A DNA stretch of 64,000 nt from Margaritifera margaritifera (GCA_029931535.1 JAQPZY010000962.1:186001-250000); one strand, 5' to 3'; positions 12,655 through 24,195 are shown, numbered from the stretch's first letter. Notes: generated by a model from the sequence alone, not told the origin. Numbers and translations are program-made.

Positions 12655-15600
12655 AAGAATTTGAGTTTATAGAATGAAGTTGAATTTCTAATTTCAATAG
12701 GAATATTATTTCATAATTGTTCGACCGGATACAACCAGAGATTTATTGATTCAGCCAGAGAGAAATTAGCGTGATAGTGAAATAAAAATGTACACGTTTG
12801 AAAAGGAACAAATGTCGCGGACATGTATTAGCGATTTGGTGAGATATGATAGATAATCAGATATGATACATAATCAGCTACAAGACAATTGACAGCTTTA
12901 CCATTTAATGTTGAAAACATTTGAGAAGATGACGTGAAAGAATCAATTTTTAGAATGATTCAGGCAGTTGGTTTTTGCAACCTAGTAAACAGTATGAGTG
13001 ATACAGCAGTTGCTCCAAATGGTACAGCCATAATCTAAGACTGTTAAAACATAGATGTTGTAAGATAAATTAAGAATATTTTCAGAAACATAAATTAGAA
13101 AGAACTTTAATAAGTACAACGCGTTTAGTCTGTGAAAAGCAAATGTGATTAACTTGCGTGTCCCAATGAAGATTGTTATCAATGAAATACCGAACACATT
13201 TTTGAGAGTGTACAGAGGCGAGTTAAAATTCATCGAGCATAAGTTTGAGTACAAGAATAGTAGACAGTTTCTGAGCGGAACGAATTGTCATGTAAGTAGT
13301 TTTCAAAGATTTGTGTGCATTTTATTTTGCGTACACCACATTTAAATAGATTGAATATATCGGTCTGAAGATGATAATCGACAACAGATTTAGAATTGTT
13401 TGAATGGTGGATAGATGTGTCATCAGCGAATATATTGAATTAAGAGTATTTAAGACATAGAGGTAGATCGTTGATACAGATTGGGAAAAGAATAGGTCCT
13501 ACGATGGAGCCTTGCGCGACGCCATGTTGTACTCGTAATATTGACGAGTTGTGTTCAATACTAACAATCTGAGTCCTGTTTGTTAGGTAAGACATGAACA
13601 AAGAGTGTGCAAGAGTAGACAATTTATTAGCTGCTAATTTGTTTAAAGGAGTCTCAGGATCAACGATATTGAAGACCTTTTAGACACATATAAAAACAAC
13701 CCCTGTGATTTTACCTGCGGTAATAGCAACTAGCCGTTCGTCTATTAGTTAGTCAGATCAGTTTGACACTAGTTATTATGTCTGAATCCCGATTGAGATC
13801 ATTGTAGAAGATGATGATCATTAAAATAGTGAAATAGGTGGGTAGCAACGTGCTTCTCAATTATTTTTGAAATGATTGACAGGGTAGAAATAAGTCTATA
13901 ATTTGATGGGCCATTCTTAGGTCCGCCCGGATGAACAGGAAACACTTTGGCTTGTTTCATGGCATCGAAATATACACCAGTCTCAAGTAATTATTGAAGA
14001 GATCACTGAGAAAGAGTGCTATAATATATTCAAAAAGCTTTAATATTTTGACACTAATCCCATCTGGACCGCTAGCTTTATTCGTATCATGACGGAAAAA
14101 GAATGTTACGAACTTCATAGACAGACATTCTAGATATAGCACATTCAGTATCAGAAGTTGTTCGTTCTGATACAAAATGAGAAAAGGATGAAAAGGTATG
14201 TGGGGTGGAAAAACGTTTTTCTTTCAGGCGATTGCTGACATGCAAAAATTAATTTATCCTGTTTACAATTTTATGTTTTTTTATGTACAAGTTCATTATT
14301 TACATTAATTGTACGAGCATTAAAATAAGAATTCAATGCGTTCATGTTTTTGATATAACTCCAGATGAGCTTTGTGTCCTATCTTCTGGAAATTAAACTA
14401 GAGATACATTGTCGCTTATATTCCTGGATGAGAGAGGTATTGTTCCACCAAATGTTATAATTCTGCCGATCTTTGTTATGGTGGTAGAAGTTACGTAATT
14501 TACTAGCTATTTTTATGTCATCAGTGTACCATTCCGGTTGCGTGTGTCGCTTAACCCTTTTGAATTTTGTGGAGCACATGTATTAAGTAACGATAAAAGC
14601 CTGTTAGTCCAAATTTTAAACTCATTGCCCAGATCGAGTGACACAAATGAAGCATTCTTGAAGGCTGAGAATAGTTTAATAAGAAACACACCGTCATCAG
14701 TGGGATTGAAAGATCTGTATATAATACTTTAACAAGTATGTTTGCATGGCTTGATGGATTAATTTCGCGACACGCAGACCGGAAAATCGTCAATTATAGC
14801 TAAACATGGTATAAGGGTTTCTTATATGGACTGAGGGTGAGTAGTGTAAACGTCATTAAAATAGATGCTGACTCTGTTACCCTTGTTGACTTAGGAGCAA
14901 GTTGGGTAAAGCTATAAGAAGATTGTGTCAAACCGCCTTTTACGATTTTGAAGAAAAAAATATGTACGTTAAAGTCACTTATTATGCTCCGTTCAATATT
15001 TATCACGGAGAGATTAGCACGTTCGAATTTAGTATAGAAACTATCAAACTAATTAGCAGTCGAGTTAGGGAGACAGCAAAAGAAAATACTTTTATTTAGG
15101 TAGGGAAAATTTCTATTCATATACATTCTATGACATCAATATCAAGATATAATCTACGTTTGTACTTTAAATGATTGGAAATATAAACAACTATCCCACC
15201 GCCAGCTCGATGTACTTTGTCTTTTTCTCTCTAAACTGTAACCTTCAATGGTAATGAAGAAATCATCAACATAATTATCTACAAATTTTTCACATAGACC
15301 ATAGATGCTAGACGTAGAAATTGTTAATTTAAGTTCATCAAGTTTTGGAAGAATTTATCTAATATTGAAATATACAGTATAAATGTAGCTTTCTTAGCAA
15401 CAAAATTTTAATTAATTACTTGCGCATGGCTGCCGAGACATGACGCCAAAAATGTTGAAGATATAAGGAATGGTAGTTATTGAAATCAGAAGAGGACGTA
15501 ACACAATCGGTACATTGTAAAAGGTTGCTTTCCGGCCAAAGATACTTTAAGGTGGAAAAGGAGTTACTGAGTATGAGTGGATTACCACAATGACATCTAG

Positions 15601-15895
15601 AAATGGAGTTACTGAGTATGAGTGGATTACCACAATGACATCTAGAAATGGAGTTACTGAGTATGAGTGGATTACCACCATGACTTCTAGAAATGGAGTT
15701 ATTGAGTATGAGTGGATCACCATAATTATATCTAGAAATGGAGTTACTGAGTATGAGTGGATCACCACAATGACATCTAGAAATGGAGTTACTGAATATG
15801 AGTGGATCACCAGACTTAGACTCATTACAAAAGCCATCTCCATTTTTATGATTCAGCATATGACATTCATCATTATTCAATGAAAAGTACAATAT
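12655..15895 (-). pseudogene. Nearly full-length, inactivated non-LTR retrotransposon (ORF2: EN-RT)
   Basis: Read on the minus strand, the pieces occur in LINE order. An N-terminal region with repeats spans 15892-15416. Endonuclease motifs follow: GLCEKFVDNYVDDFF and GYSLERKRQS near 15340-15180, then SDFNVHIFF and QLAPKSTRVTESA near 14990-14860. The EN-RT linker lies at 14579-14379 (QPEWYTDDIKIASKLRNFYH). RT includes KASGPDGISVKILKLFE (about 14090-14030) and VQHGVAQGSIVGPILFPICIND (13545-13455). The C-terminal part includes VFGISLI...FIGTRKLI and VLDYGCTIW (13200-13010), then RLQKPTA and further decayed sequence to about 12655. The last RT catalytic box is not cleanly recovered. Many stops and frameshifts show it cannot move by itself. 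The layout resembles Jockey/I/CR1-like elements; the clade is undecided. Confidence 0.88.
15559..15812 (-). repeat. 45-bp tandem repeat coding for 15-aa repeats in the LINE N-terminal region
   Basis: About 5.5 copies of a 45-bp unit (core GGAGTTACTGAGTATGAGTG on the plus strand). In the minus frame of the 158-codon open stretch 15416-15892, each unit encodes GDPLILSNSISRCHC with small changes. The unit is a multiple of three, so the frame survives. It follows NDECHMLNHKNGDGFCNE, so the region is rich in Cys and His. Confidence 0.93.
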
Positions 15896-16225
15896 GTCAT
15901 TGAAAGTGGTATGGCTGTCCTAAAGTCTATAACTTGTACACGTTATGCAAAACGTCTACAACGAAAGTCTCTGTTGTGTTCTGGAGTCCGTTCTGAATAT
16001 GATTTAGGGGTACATGACAAGTGTCGCGAACGTACTTGCCGTCTAGGTGACACCTTTACGCCAGGTGCTTTTAAAGGGTTTGTTTATGGTTAAAGTATTG
16101 TGATTCTAACGCCGGCGTCTTCTTTTTCACTTTGTTCCTAAATTGTCGATTCAATAAAAAAATTTCAATTTATTTATAGTTTCACCTTTATTTTAATCGC
16201 TTGTATAATGTCTAGTGCCGCTACT
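15896..16225. other. Spacer, possibly 5' end of the minus-strand LINE
   Basis: No clear feature. The minus strand has a basic, Arg-rich stretch (about 16060-15960) that might be the 5' end of the adjacent element. Confidence 0.35.
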
Positions 16226-16446
16226 TACCGTCTGTACTCGCGTATAACTCGGGTGCAAATGCAAACAACATAGACCCTGATCTGCCATCGCATAATGCGC
16301 CGGCAGATCAGGGTCTATGATGCTTGTTCTACTGATAAGTCCTTACAAACTGCATAGATCCAGATCTGCCGGCGCATTATGCGACGCCAGATCTGGGTCT
16401 ATGCAGTTTGCCGTTGGTAGTGACTTATACGCGAGTATAGACGGTA
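16226..16446. mobile_element. Double-hairpin MITE, copy 1
   Basis: Ends are TACCGTCTGTACTCGCG and, on the other strand, TACCGTCTATACTCGCG. This gives terminal inverted repeats flanked by or including a TA dinucleotide, as in Tc1/mariner-type MITEs. Inside are two successive hairpins. In the first, TAGACCCTGATCTGCC pairs with GGCAGATCAGGGTCTA. The second has the same design around AGATCTGCCGGCGCATTATG. Its right flank, GTCTATGCAGTTTGC, pairs with the left flank GCAAACAACATAGAC, so the whole element also folds on itself. There is no coding capacity. Confidence 0.9.
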
Positions 16447-17329
16447 CACTGTTTATTTGTACTCAAGGATAGAACCCTCGAAAAAATGTGAAAACTTGTG
16501 GTCCGATCCCTTTGATATCTGTAAGTAAGGCAATAGAATTCTTGAGGAAAAAAAATGTTAACAGATCAATAATAAATTTTAGTTATGACAGACAATTGAC
16601 ACAACACATACTGGCGCAAGAGATAAGACTGCTTTCCAGTCTCATTTAAGGAGATCTTACTTCTATTTTACATGAACAAATTGAATACAAGTTAAGGAAA
16701 CAGTCTTTCCCCAAATACTGCTTGGCGGTAATAAATAAATTATTTATAAATCGTTTAAATGGGTTTTTAAAACAGAAAACTCTTTTAGAAACAAACTTGA
16801 GACTTAGATTCACAACTTTAGAAAGACAGTACTTTTTTTGGCATTTGACTATGACCATTTTTAATATGGTATATCCTGTCAACAATATCAGGGTAAGGAA
16901 CTTTATAACCCTAATAGCACACACATACGTCACAACCCTGATAGCACACACATACGTCACAACCCTGGTAGCACACTAGCTCAGATGTAATTGTTGGCAT
17001 GTTTCAGTTACGACTATGCTCATGCACCCAGTGCATAACCGAGAATCTACTGGTATTTAAAGCGCTATCATAAACATCGTTGTTCTCACAAGGAATTACT
17101 AATAGTTTGTACCTATGATCTTACTCAAACTGTCGGCAAATGTTCGTAGAAACAAAGGCGTCTTTAATAATCCTTTAAATACATACAGATTACCTGGTAC
17201 CTTCTGGATTATTTGGGTATAGCCACATCCAAAACTTTCCAACATGGAAAAGTAAAAACCAAAACTTGCGTCTAAGGAGGTAAAAACTTGTAAGTGTGCT
17301 ATAACGGATGTGACGTAGTTTGCTTGCCA

Positions 17330-17330
<1 letters not shown>
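16447..17330. other. Spacer with a short tandem repeat
   Basis: Contains about 2.5 copies of a 27-28 bp unit (core GCACACACATACGTCACAAC) at 16912-16976. No gene is recognised. The segment lies 3' of the GPCR on the opposite strand. Confidence 0.5.

Positions 17331-17400
<70 letters not shown>
17331..17400. repeat. (AT)n microsatellite
   Basis: About 35 TA dinucleotides, 35 bp past the GPCR stop codon and so probably in its 3'UTR. Confidence 0.98.
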
Positions 17401-17402
<2 letters not shown>

Positions 17403-17435
17403 TTTCCATAACCATTATTATATAAAGCCCATGCA

Positions 17436-18632
17436 TCACGTGTCATGTGTGTCATGTACCGAAGTAACTGTTGTTCGTTGGACGGACGTGGGCAAGCTTA
17501 TAGTGTTCAATTTTTTTAAGCTAGATGTCCGTTTAAAGTACATCTCAAAGAAGCGAGACCTGAATTGGTTACTCATGGTACAGTACAGCACAAAATTAAT
17601 GGCATTGTTGACAAGTGCTATAAAATCCATCATATCGCCCAAAGGCATGTAAACTGTCGTGAAAAACCCAGATACAGTAGCGCTCAAGATTATAAGAATT
17701 CCTTGGGGGAATTCAGTAACTAAAAATAGAATTATAACCACAAGTAACATCCGGGTAGTTTTTGATTGTCGCGTTTCTTTCTTCATATTATTTGACGTCG
17801 TTGACAGGCGCCGTCGACGCTTGCGTCCTTTTAAATTTAGACTTATCAATAATGAACCACCAAATACTATCATTAACACACATGGAATAATTTTGTGAAC
17901 AATCGCATATGTCAACACGTTAGCTAACACAATCGGTTTCGTTTCATTGGAAGCGAGCTTCAAATCCTTTATGAAGTAAATTGTTTTGTTTGTATCCGTT
18001 TGTTTCGTGAAATCTGTTTCATTTGTCATATAATTCGGTATCAGCAATAAGGCTGAAAAAACATATACAATGAAAATCATCACTTTCACCTGACGTATCC
18101 TTCTTTGTCTCGCAATTGGACCTTTCGTCGTGGAATTCAGTTGCACGAATCTGAACACGGACAATGAAACACCAAGCCAGATAGAAATTGTGTGCGTCGT
18201 AGCCACGAAATTGATAAGAAAGAGCATGAACATGACCCAGTGGTAAGATAATTTCTCTGGAGACATGTCGTTTGGAGTGTAGGCACAATAGAAATGAATC
18301 ACAAAGGGCACATAAGGTAACATAGTGAGGATATCCGAAACAGCCATCCACGTGAGCAGTATGTTGGTGGGAGTCCTCATATCTCTTCGTGCTAATACTG
18401 TAATGTTGAATATATTAGTAGATATTCCAAATAAGCAGACGATTAGACTGGTGTAGCCATGGATTGAAGTGTACCAATGTCCCACCATTTCTAAAACGGA
18501 CACATCTGCAGCGTTCGCAGGAGTATGCAGTGCTGTAATATTGTTTTCCATGGTAACGATCCTATCTGCAGCGTTCTCAGGAATATGTGGTGCTGTAAGA
18601 TTCTTCTCCATGGTAACGCTTCTCTCTTGCAT
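17436..18632 (-). CDS. Class A neuropeptide GPCR, myosuppressin/FMRFamide receptor-like (DMSR-type)
   Basis: Complete 398-aa seven-helix receptor with no intron in the coding sequence. Approximate helices: TM1 60-81, TM2 88-115, TM3 130-158, TM4 181-200, TM5 234-265, TM6 293-318, TM7 330-352. Family marks are N73 in TM1, MRTPTNILLTWMAVSDILTM with D100 in TM2, LVTEFPQGILI in TM6 and NAINFVLYCTMSNQFRS at the end of TM7 (NPxxY altered to NFVLY, as in myosuppressin/DMSR receptors). The TM3 end keeps R161 in FRF but has no DRY acid. N-glycosylation sequons are at N11, N31, N204, N215 and N229. The second extracellular loop has no cysteine, so the usual TM3-ECL2 disulfide cannot form. Basic patches (KGRKRRRR in loop 3) suit G-protein coupling at the plasma membrane. 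The ligand is inferred to be an RFamide-type peptide. Residues 6-25 and 26-45 are a tandem duplication. M8 and M28 sit in strong ACCATGG contexts and may compete with M1. Confidence 0.93.
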   Translation of the reverse strand: MQERSVTMEKNLTAPHIPENAADRIVTMENNITALHTPANAADVSVLEMVGHWYTSIHGYTSLIVCLFGISTNIFNITVLARRDMRTPTNILLTWMAVSDILTMLPYVPFVIHFYCAYTPNDMSPEKLSYHWVMFMLFLINFVATTHTISIWLGVSLSVFRFVQLNSTTKGPIARQRRIRQVKVMIFIVYVFSALLLIPNYMTNETDFTKQTDTNKTIYFIKDLKLASNETKPIVLANVLTYAIVHKIIPCVLMIVFGGSLLISLNLKGRKRRRRLSTTSNNMKKETRQSKTTRMLLVVIILFLVTEFPQGILIILSATVSGFFTTVYMPLGDMMDFIALVNNAINFVLYCTMSNQFRSRFFEMYFKRTSSLKKLNTISLPTSVQRTTVTSVHDTHDT

Positions 18633-18684
18633 CAGCTGACAACCCTCTTCGGAATTTTACACAACTTTATGCACTTTTCGTAAT
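18633..18684 (-). promoter_or_regulatory. 5'UTR end and 3' splice site of the GPCR gene
   Basis: On the minus strand, TTTTTCTTCTATTTCAG ends at 18685, a strong acceptor with a polypyrimidine tract. The 52 nt to the first ATG would be the start of the coding exon. This implies at least one noncoding exon further upstream (higher coordinates), not located here. Confidence 0.6.
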
Positions 18685-18779
18685 CTGAAATAGAAGAAAA
18701 ATATTTCATTTGACAGCCTGACCTAGTGGTATATCGCCATTTTATTCACTGATAATTTTGAAACATATAGTATTACCTT

Positions 18780-18905
18780 TGTCCGCCTGTCTGTATGTCC
18801 GGTAAGGTTTTACATTTATCTCAGTACCTAAGGTACTGATGGGGCGTTTATGTTCCACGAACTCATTTTGAGTCTTTTTTTCAAGAAGATTTCTCATTGA
18901 AGAAA
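18780..18905. other. Repeat-like segment with a short palindrome
   Basis: TCAGTACCTAAGGTACTGA (18830-18848) is a near-perfect palindrome next to CCGCCTGTCTGTATGTCCGG. This looks like a worn transposon end, but no partner end was found. Confidence 0.3.
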
Positions 18906-20163
18906 ATATCAACATGGGTAAAATTATTAGCTAAATACTTAAAAATCAACATGGGTAAAATAATGAGTCAAATACTTAAAAATCAACATGGGTAAAATAA
19001 TGAGTCAAATACTTAAAAATCAACATGGGTAAAATAATGAGTCAAATACTTAAAAATCAACATGGGTAAAATAATGCGTCAAATACTTAAAAATCAACAT
19101 AGGTAAAATAGTGCGTAAAATACTTAAAAATCAACATGGGTAAAATAATGCATCAAATACTTAAAAATCAACATAGGTAAAATAGTGCGTCAAATACTTC
19201 AAAATCAACATGGGTAAAATAGTGCGTCAAATACTTAAAAATCAACATGGGTAAAATAATGCATCAAATACTTAAAAATCAACATGGGTAAAATAGTGCG
19301 TCAAATACTTAAAAATCAACATGGGTAAAATAATGTGTCAAATACTTAAAAATCAACATGGGTAAAATAATGCGTAAAATACTTCAAAATCAACATGGGT
19401 AAAATAATGCGTAAAATACTTAAAAATCAACATGGGTAAAATAATGTGTCAAATACTTATAAATCAACATGGGTAAATTAATGCGTAAAATACTTCAAAA
19501 TCAACATGGGTAAAATAATGTGTCAAATACTTAAAAATCAACATGGGTAAAATAGTGCGTCAAATACTTAAAAATCAACATGGGTAAAATAATGTGTCAA
19601 ATACTTAAAAATCAACATGGGTAAAATAATGCGTAAAATACTTCAAAATCAACATGGGTAAAATAGTGCGTAAAATACTTAAAAATCAACATGGGTAAAA
19701 TAATGTGTCAAATACTTAAAAATCAACATGGGTAAAATAATGCGTAAAATACTTCAAAATCAACATGGGTAAAATAATGCGTAAAATACTTCAAAATCAA
19801 CATGGGTAAAATAATGTGTCAAATACTTAAAAATCAACATGGGTAAATTAATGCGTAAAATACTTCAAAATCAACATGGGTAAAATAATGTGTCAAATAC
19901 TTAAAAATCAACATGGGTAAAATAATGTGTCAAATACTTAAAAATCAACATGGGTAAAATAATGTGTCAAATACTTAAAAATCAACATGGGTAAATTAAT
20001 GCGTAAAATACTTAAAAATCAACATGGGTAAAATAGTGCGTAAAATACTTCAAAATCAACATGGGTAAAATAATGTGTCAAATACTTAAAAATCAACATG
20101 AGTAAAATAATGCGTAAAATACTTCAAAATCAACATTGGTAAATTAATGCGCTAAATACTTAA
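18906..20163. repeat. 37-bp minisatellite, about 34 copies
   Basis: Unit core AATCAACATGGGTAAAATAA, then a variable GCGT/TGTG/GAGT/GCAT block, then CAAATACTTAAA. The 37-bp spacing is constant (for example 18984 to 19021). Runs of the same variant pair recur (TGTG unit then GCGT with CTTCAAAA), suggesting expansion by blocks of two or three units. It begins about 220 bp upstream of the GPCR 3' splice site, so it lies in that gene's 5' intron or promoter side. Confidence 0.97.
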
Positions 20164-20587
20164 GTTCACAGTATTCATTCCAAAACGAGGATAACTTTCC
20201 CCTAAAATATACTCTTTTGTTGCACAAGTGCGAACAACATAAATAATACAACCGATGGACGATTTTAGCGATTCTTGTTTTGCTTAACGACACTAAGATC
20301 CGTGGAAACATATATTTTTTACTCTTTAACGTCATGTTCTCATATCATTTGCTTGTGGGAGATGCGGACTTAAATGCTGCTCGCTCACTAGATGAATAAT
20401 GGATGAACCCCTAATGATAGAGTAGGCACTTGTTCTTTACCTCTAATGAGTACTTTAAATTTAATTTACGATTCCGAGTCCACCACTAATAAACACAAAA
20501 ACCTCAATTATAATAGCATTCGATCATCAAAATCCTCACGTTTTGTAGCTCAGTACGCACACACTGACCAAATTAGCACAATAGTGG
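20164..20587. other. AT-rich spacer, nothing recognised
   Basis: No coding similarity, RNA or repeat seen. Confidence 0.6.
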
Positions 20588-20773
20588 TACCTCATTGCTC
20601 GTGCATAACGCGCATTTAACTGCAAACAGCATGGACTCAGATACTGCTTGTACAGTGCGACGGCAGTTAAGGTTCTACGCCGTTTGTTCTACCTTTGATT
20701 TTTTCAGCGAAAAGAGTACACAATAATTTGCTGGGTCTATGCTGTTTGCAGTTAAATGAGCATTATACAGTAC
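20588..20773. mobile_element. Diverged relative of the double-hairpin MITE
   Basis: Inverted arms at about 20610-20640 and 20731-20762 both read ATTTAACTGCAAACAGCAT followed by GGACTCAG or AGACCCAG. The outer ends (TACCTCATTGCTCGTG on the left; TACTGTATAATGCTCA on the right) resemble the TACCGT...ACTCGCG ends of the family. The internal hairpins are worn or replaced. Confidence 0.7.
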
Positions 20774-21264
20774 TATATCCTCTGTTGATGCCTGTTGCAT
20801 TCAGTAATAAGTTTGAAAATAAGGGCTTCTTCCTCTTGGCGGAAAGTAGATTCCTTCCAATTATCGCGATCAATATCGGTGACGTGAAATTAGAGAGGTG
20901 TTCTGACGGTTAATTGATCCAATAACCGAAAAGATCGTGTCACACTATGACTAATGAGGAGATGATTTGGAGAGCTTGGTAGTGATTGTCTATCACACAG
21001 TTTTTATTTCATATTCTAATGGGCACTAACACACGTGAGGATACAGTATTGATTCAAACATGACAAACAGTATAGAACATAATATATAAATAGTTCATAC
21101 ACAAATCAAACAATCTTCTCATCTTAATCTATTATTCTTTTGTTACAGAAGGACAATTACTACAATATAAAATATGTACAAACATCATGTGAACCTCTGT
21201 GGGGAGAGAGAAGGTGTTTCTGTTACGAAAGAATAATTATACTCTTCGTAAAATCCTGTAAGAT

Positions 21265-21267
<3 letters not shown>
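20774..21267. other. AT-rich spacer, nothing recognised
   Basis: No supported feature. Confidence 0.6.

Positions 21268-21343
<76 letters not shown>
21268..21343. repeat. (AT)n microsatellite
   Basis: About 37 TA dinucleotides immediately before the SINE. Confidence 0.98.
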
Positions 21344-21346
<3 letters not shown>

Positions 21347-21385
21347 ACGCACATACATACATAAAGATACATGTACATATACACG

Positions 21386-21636
21386 GAGGCCCCGGGTGGC
21401 CGAGTGGTCTACGGCGCCCGCCTTTACAGACATCTCACCTCTGTCCGCGTGGGTTCGAGTCTGGGCTCGGCCAACGTGGGTATGTAAGAAAGCTTGCCAG
21501 TAGTTTCCCGTGGGTCGGTGGTTCTTTCTGGGTTCCTCCTCCACCAAATATATTGTCCGCCATGTATAGCCTAAAATGGCCTTAAACCCACAAAACCAAA
21601 CCATATACATTAAACCCACAAAACCAAACCATATAC
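21386..21636 (+). mobile_element. tRNA-derived SINE, copy 1
   Basis: The head is a tRNA-Ser/Leu-like Pol III promoter: box A TGGCCGAGTGGTC and box B GGGTTCGAGTC about 55 bp later. The conserved body includes GCTTGCCAGTAG, TCCTCCTCCACCAAATAT and CGCCATGTATAGCC. The 3' end is GGCCTTAAACCCACAAAACC. The last 33 bp of the tail (TTAAACCCACAAAACCAAAC...) are duplicated once in tandem. A second, longer copy lies at 46394-46641. An 8-10 bp flanking match (CATATACAC / CATATACAT) may be the target duplication. Confidence 0.9.
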
Positions 21637-21672
21637 ATACACACTTATATACGTACATATGAATACACGTAC

Positions 21673-21776
<104 letters not shown>

Positions 21777-21845
21777 TACATTCATACATATATACCAGTG
21801 GAACCGTTATATATAAATTACAGGTTTCTAATTTATAGTGAACAT

Positions 21846-22260
21846 TTATAATACTGCAAACATATTCTGATATGTAATGTATGTAAGATTTGTAGAATTT
21901 ATCAGCTCTGCAAACATATGTGGCATATTCCAATAATATTTATCAATGTACACTTTTCTTGCATCAGAATATAAATTAAAACCTAAAGCAAAATAGTATT
22001 CATCTTCTATAATATTACAAAATCTGCATTTTCTTTTTAGTTGGTACACTATTGGACTCAGCCCATCTTCCAGCTTCACTTTCTAATCTATGTGATGACA
22101 CTGTCCATTGTGCCGATTTATTAGACTCAACATAATTTACTGCATATTCATTTTTCCAGGTATATTTGTATTTAACATTTTCATAGTTTTGTACATCACT
22201 ATTATCATCATCAACACTAACATCGTCATTCTCCAAATAACCAAATACAAAAGAAAACAA
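21846..22260 (-). pseudogene. LINE C-terminal fragment (zinc-finger tail)
   Basis: On the minus strand two frames together give SSHRLESEAGRWAES followed by RKCRFCNIIEDEYYFALGFN and YSDARKVYIDKYYWN. This matches the pattern SHxLxIExGR...CxxC...EDExHF...CxxYxxxR common at the C-terminus of some non-LTR retrotransposon proteins. Here the final cysteine/histidine positions are altered and a frameshift lies near 22050. Only this 3' piece is present. Confidence 0.6.
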
Positions 22261-22339
22261 TAATCAGACAAATATTTAGTTCATGTACATACAAATCTTT
22301 TGCATAATGAAACATATTCTGAGACGCTTAAACATAGAC

Positions 22340-22612
22340 AGCTTTGATCCCCTATGACCGACAAATGTATACCTGCCTATATCTGTAAAACAATCTCATG
22401 TCACTGTGACCTACAAATATATACCTGCCTACATCTGTAAAACAATCTCATATCTCTGTGACCTACACTTGTATACCTGCCTACATCTGTAAAAGAATCT
22501 CATGTCTCTGTGACCTACAAATGTATACCTGCCTACATCTGTAAAAGAATCTCATGTCTCTATGACCTACACTTGTATACCTGCCTACATCTGTAAAAAA
22601 ATCTCATGTAAA
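22340..22612. repeat. 52-bp tandem repeat, about 5 copies
   Basis: Unit contains CCTACATCTGTAAAACAATC and GACCTACAAATGTATACCTG. Spacing between successive CCTA(T/C)ATCTG motifs is 52 bp (22376, 22428). Confidence 0.92.
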
Positions 22613-24195
22613 ACGGAAAGCGTCCGAATTCGACCGTAGTGAATCAAATTTACCATCAGAATGAAAACAGAAGGGCTAATATTATAATAGTTTATAATGA
22701 AAGGTGAATTTTCATATACAAAGGCTTGTAAAAGGTAACTGATCCCTTGCTTCAGATCTCGTTTGTACGTGTAAACGGTCAGACAAACTTAAGAGTTGGC
22801 TTCACGCGTTCTGCTGGATTACATACCAATCGGATCAATTGTCACTAATAATCAACTGTTATGGCTTTTTGAATTCTGAATATCTCCTGATTTAGATCTA
22901 GATTGAATAAAATAGAATTCGTTATCATTCTGGACATTAAAAGGCGTACAGGGTAACATCAAACAATATTCTAACACAGATCAAAGTCAATAATTACAAT
23001 CATACTTTCCTTTCAAAGATCTATACATTTATAAAAGTTTGATTTCTGTTGCAAGATGGTATATTAACTCGCAGAAGCACATATTTGCAATCTTACACGA
23101 TATGTGCATCTTCTGTCATATCTGGTATATGGAGACTGCATCCCAAAAAGTGCATTAATATTCTGCATGGTAGTGCGAAGTAGTGTGCAAATTGTTGCAC
23201 TAATGGGGACACGTTTTGAATAAAATGTGAATACAGTGAACTACAAAGTTACTGGGCATTACAATACACTGCCGTGTACACTGTAGTAGAACGATTTGAA
23301 ACGTATGGATTGCTGATACGATTTGATACGTATGGATTACAGATACGATTTGATACGTATGGAATGCTGCAATTTAACTGTATTATCACGATATCATCAC
23401 GATACTGTTAGAATGCATGAATGTATTACCGTCTTTGCAGGAAGTCGTCTTTTACGATTATTGACACACCGGACAATTTACAATCCCACTGTTTTGAAAA
23501 CGGGTTTTAGAGAATTACACATCTCGATTGGATAAAACCACATGTATTCTGGTAATGCAGGCAGACACTGCTATTGATACGTAACATGCCGATTAGTGAT
23601 AAAGGTGTATGTCGTAGGTCACTCAGAACTTGTCGGCCCTGGTGAAACAAAGGCGGATTATCTCCTATTTTGAAGCCCAGTGATGTCAATGCATTCTTGT
23701 AAGATTGTACAAGATGTCTTCAGCAATGCCTTAGCATGATTAATAAGTAATAGTTTTAAAAAAATACCTTGGGCAAATAACACTTGCTGAATATTAAAGT
23801 ATATCCACCCATTGATATAATGGGTTGTTATTGATTTTTCCCCTAATCATCAGAGCACGTGTTATCAGAATGGTAGCAATAGAACTAGAAAGTAGGTCAA
23901 CCTTGAGAATGAGCCCAACTTCAATCTGCATGACCTGTCAGTATTCTCGTGACGTCCTGCTGCTCCCAGTCTGTTCAAGCCGCATTCGTGGACTCTGCAC
24001 TGAATAGCTTTTACCTTGTTTTAAATGTTCTTCAGATGTTACAATAACATTTGAAAATGCATGCTCGAGGATTTGGATCATAGTGTATCATTAAATTGTC
24101 TTTACATTAAACTTTTGACATATTGCAAAATGCTGCTATCCTGGTAGAACGTAATAAAACTAAATTTAAGAAACGTGTACAGACCATCTAAAAAC
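22613..24195. other. AT-rich region with a minor tandem repeat
   Basis: Three near-copies of a 28-bp unit (core GATACGATTTGATACGTATG) lie at about 23287-23366. No gene is recognised. Confidence 0.5.

Noticed and set aside
12982..15006. Several separate small genes on the minus strand
   Set aside because: In order they are endonuclease, linker, RT and C-terminal pieces of one decayed LINE.
17099..17455. 118-codon frame downstream of the GPCR
   Set aside because: It overlaps the GPCR stop and an AT array; probably 3'UTR sequence.
21386..21480. SINE head as a functional tRNA gene
   Set aside because: The acceptor stem and anticodon arm do not fold as in a tRNA, and the sequence continues into a conserved SINE body present in a second copy.
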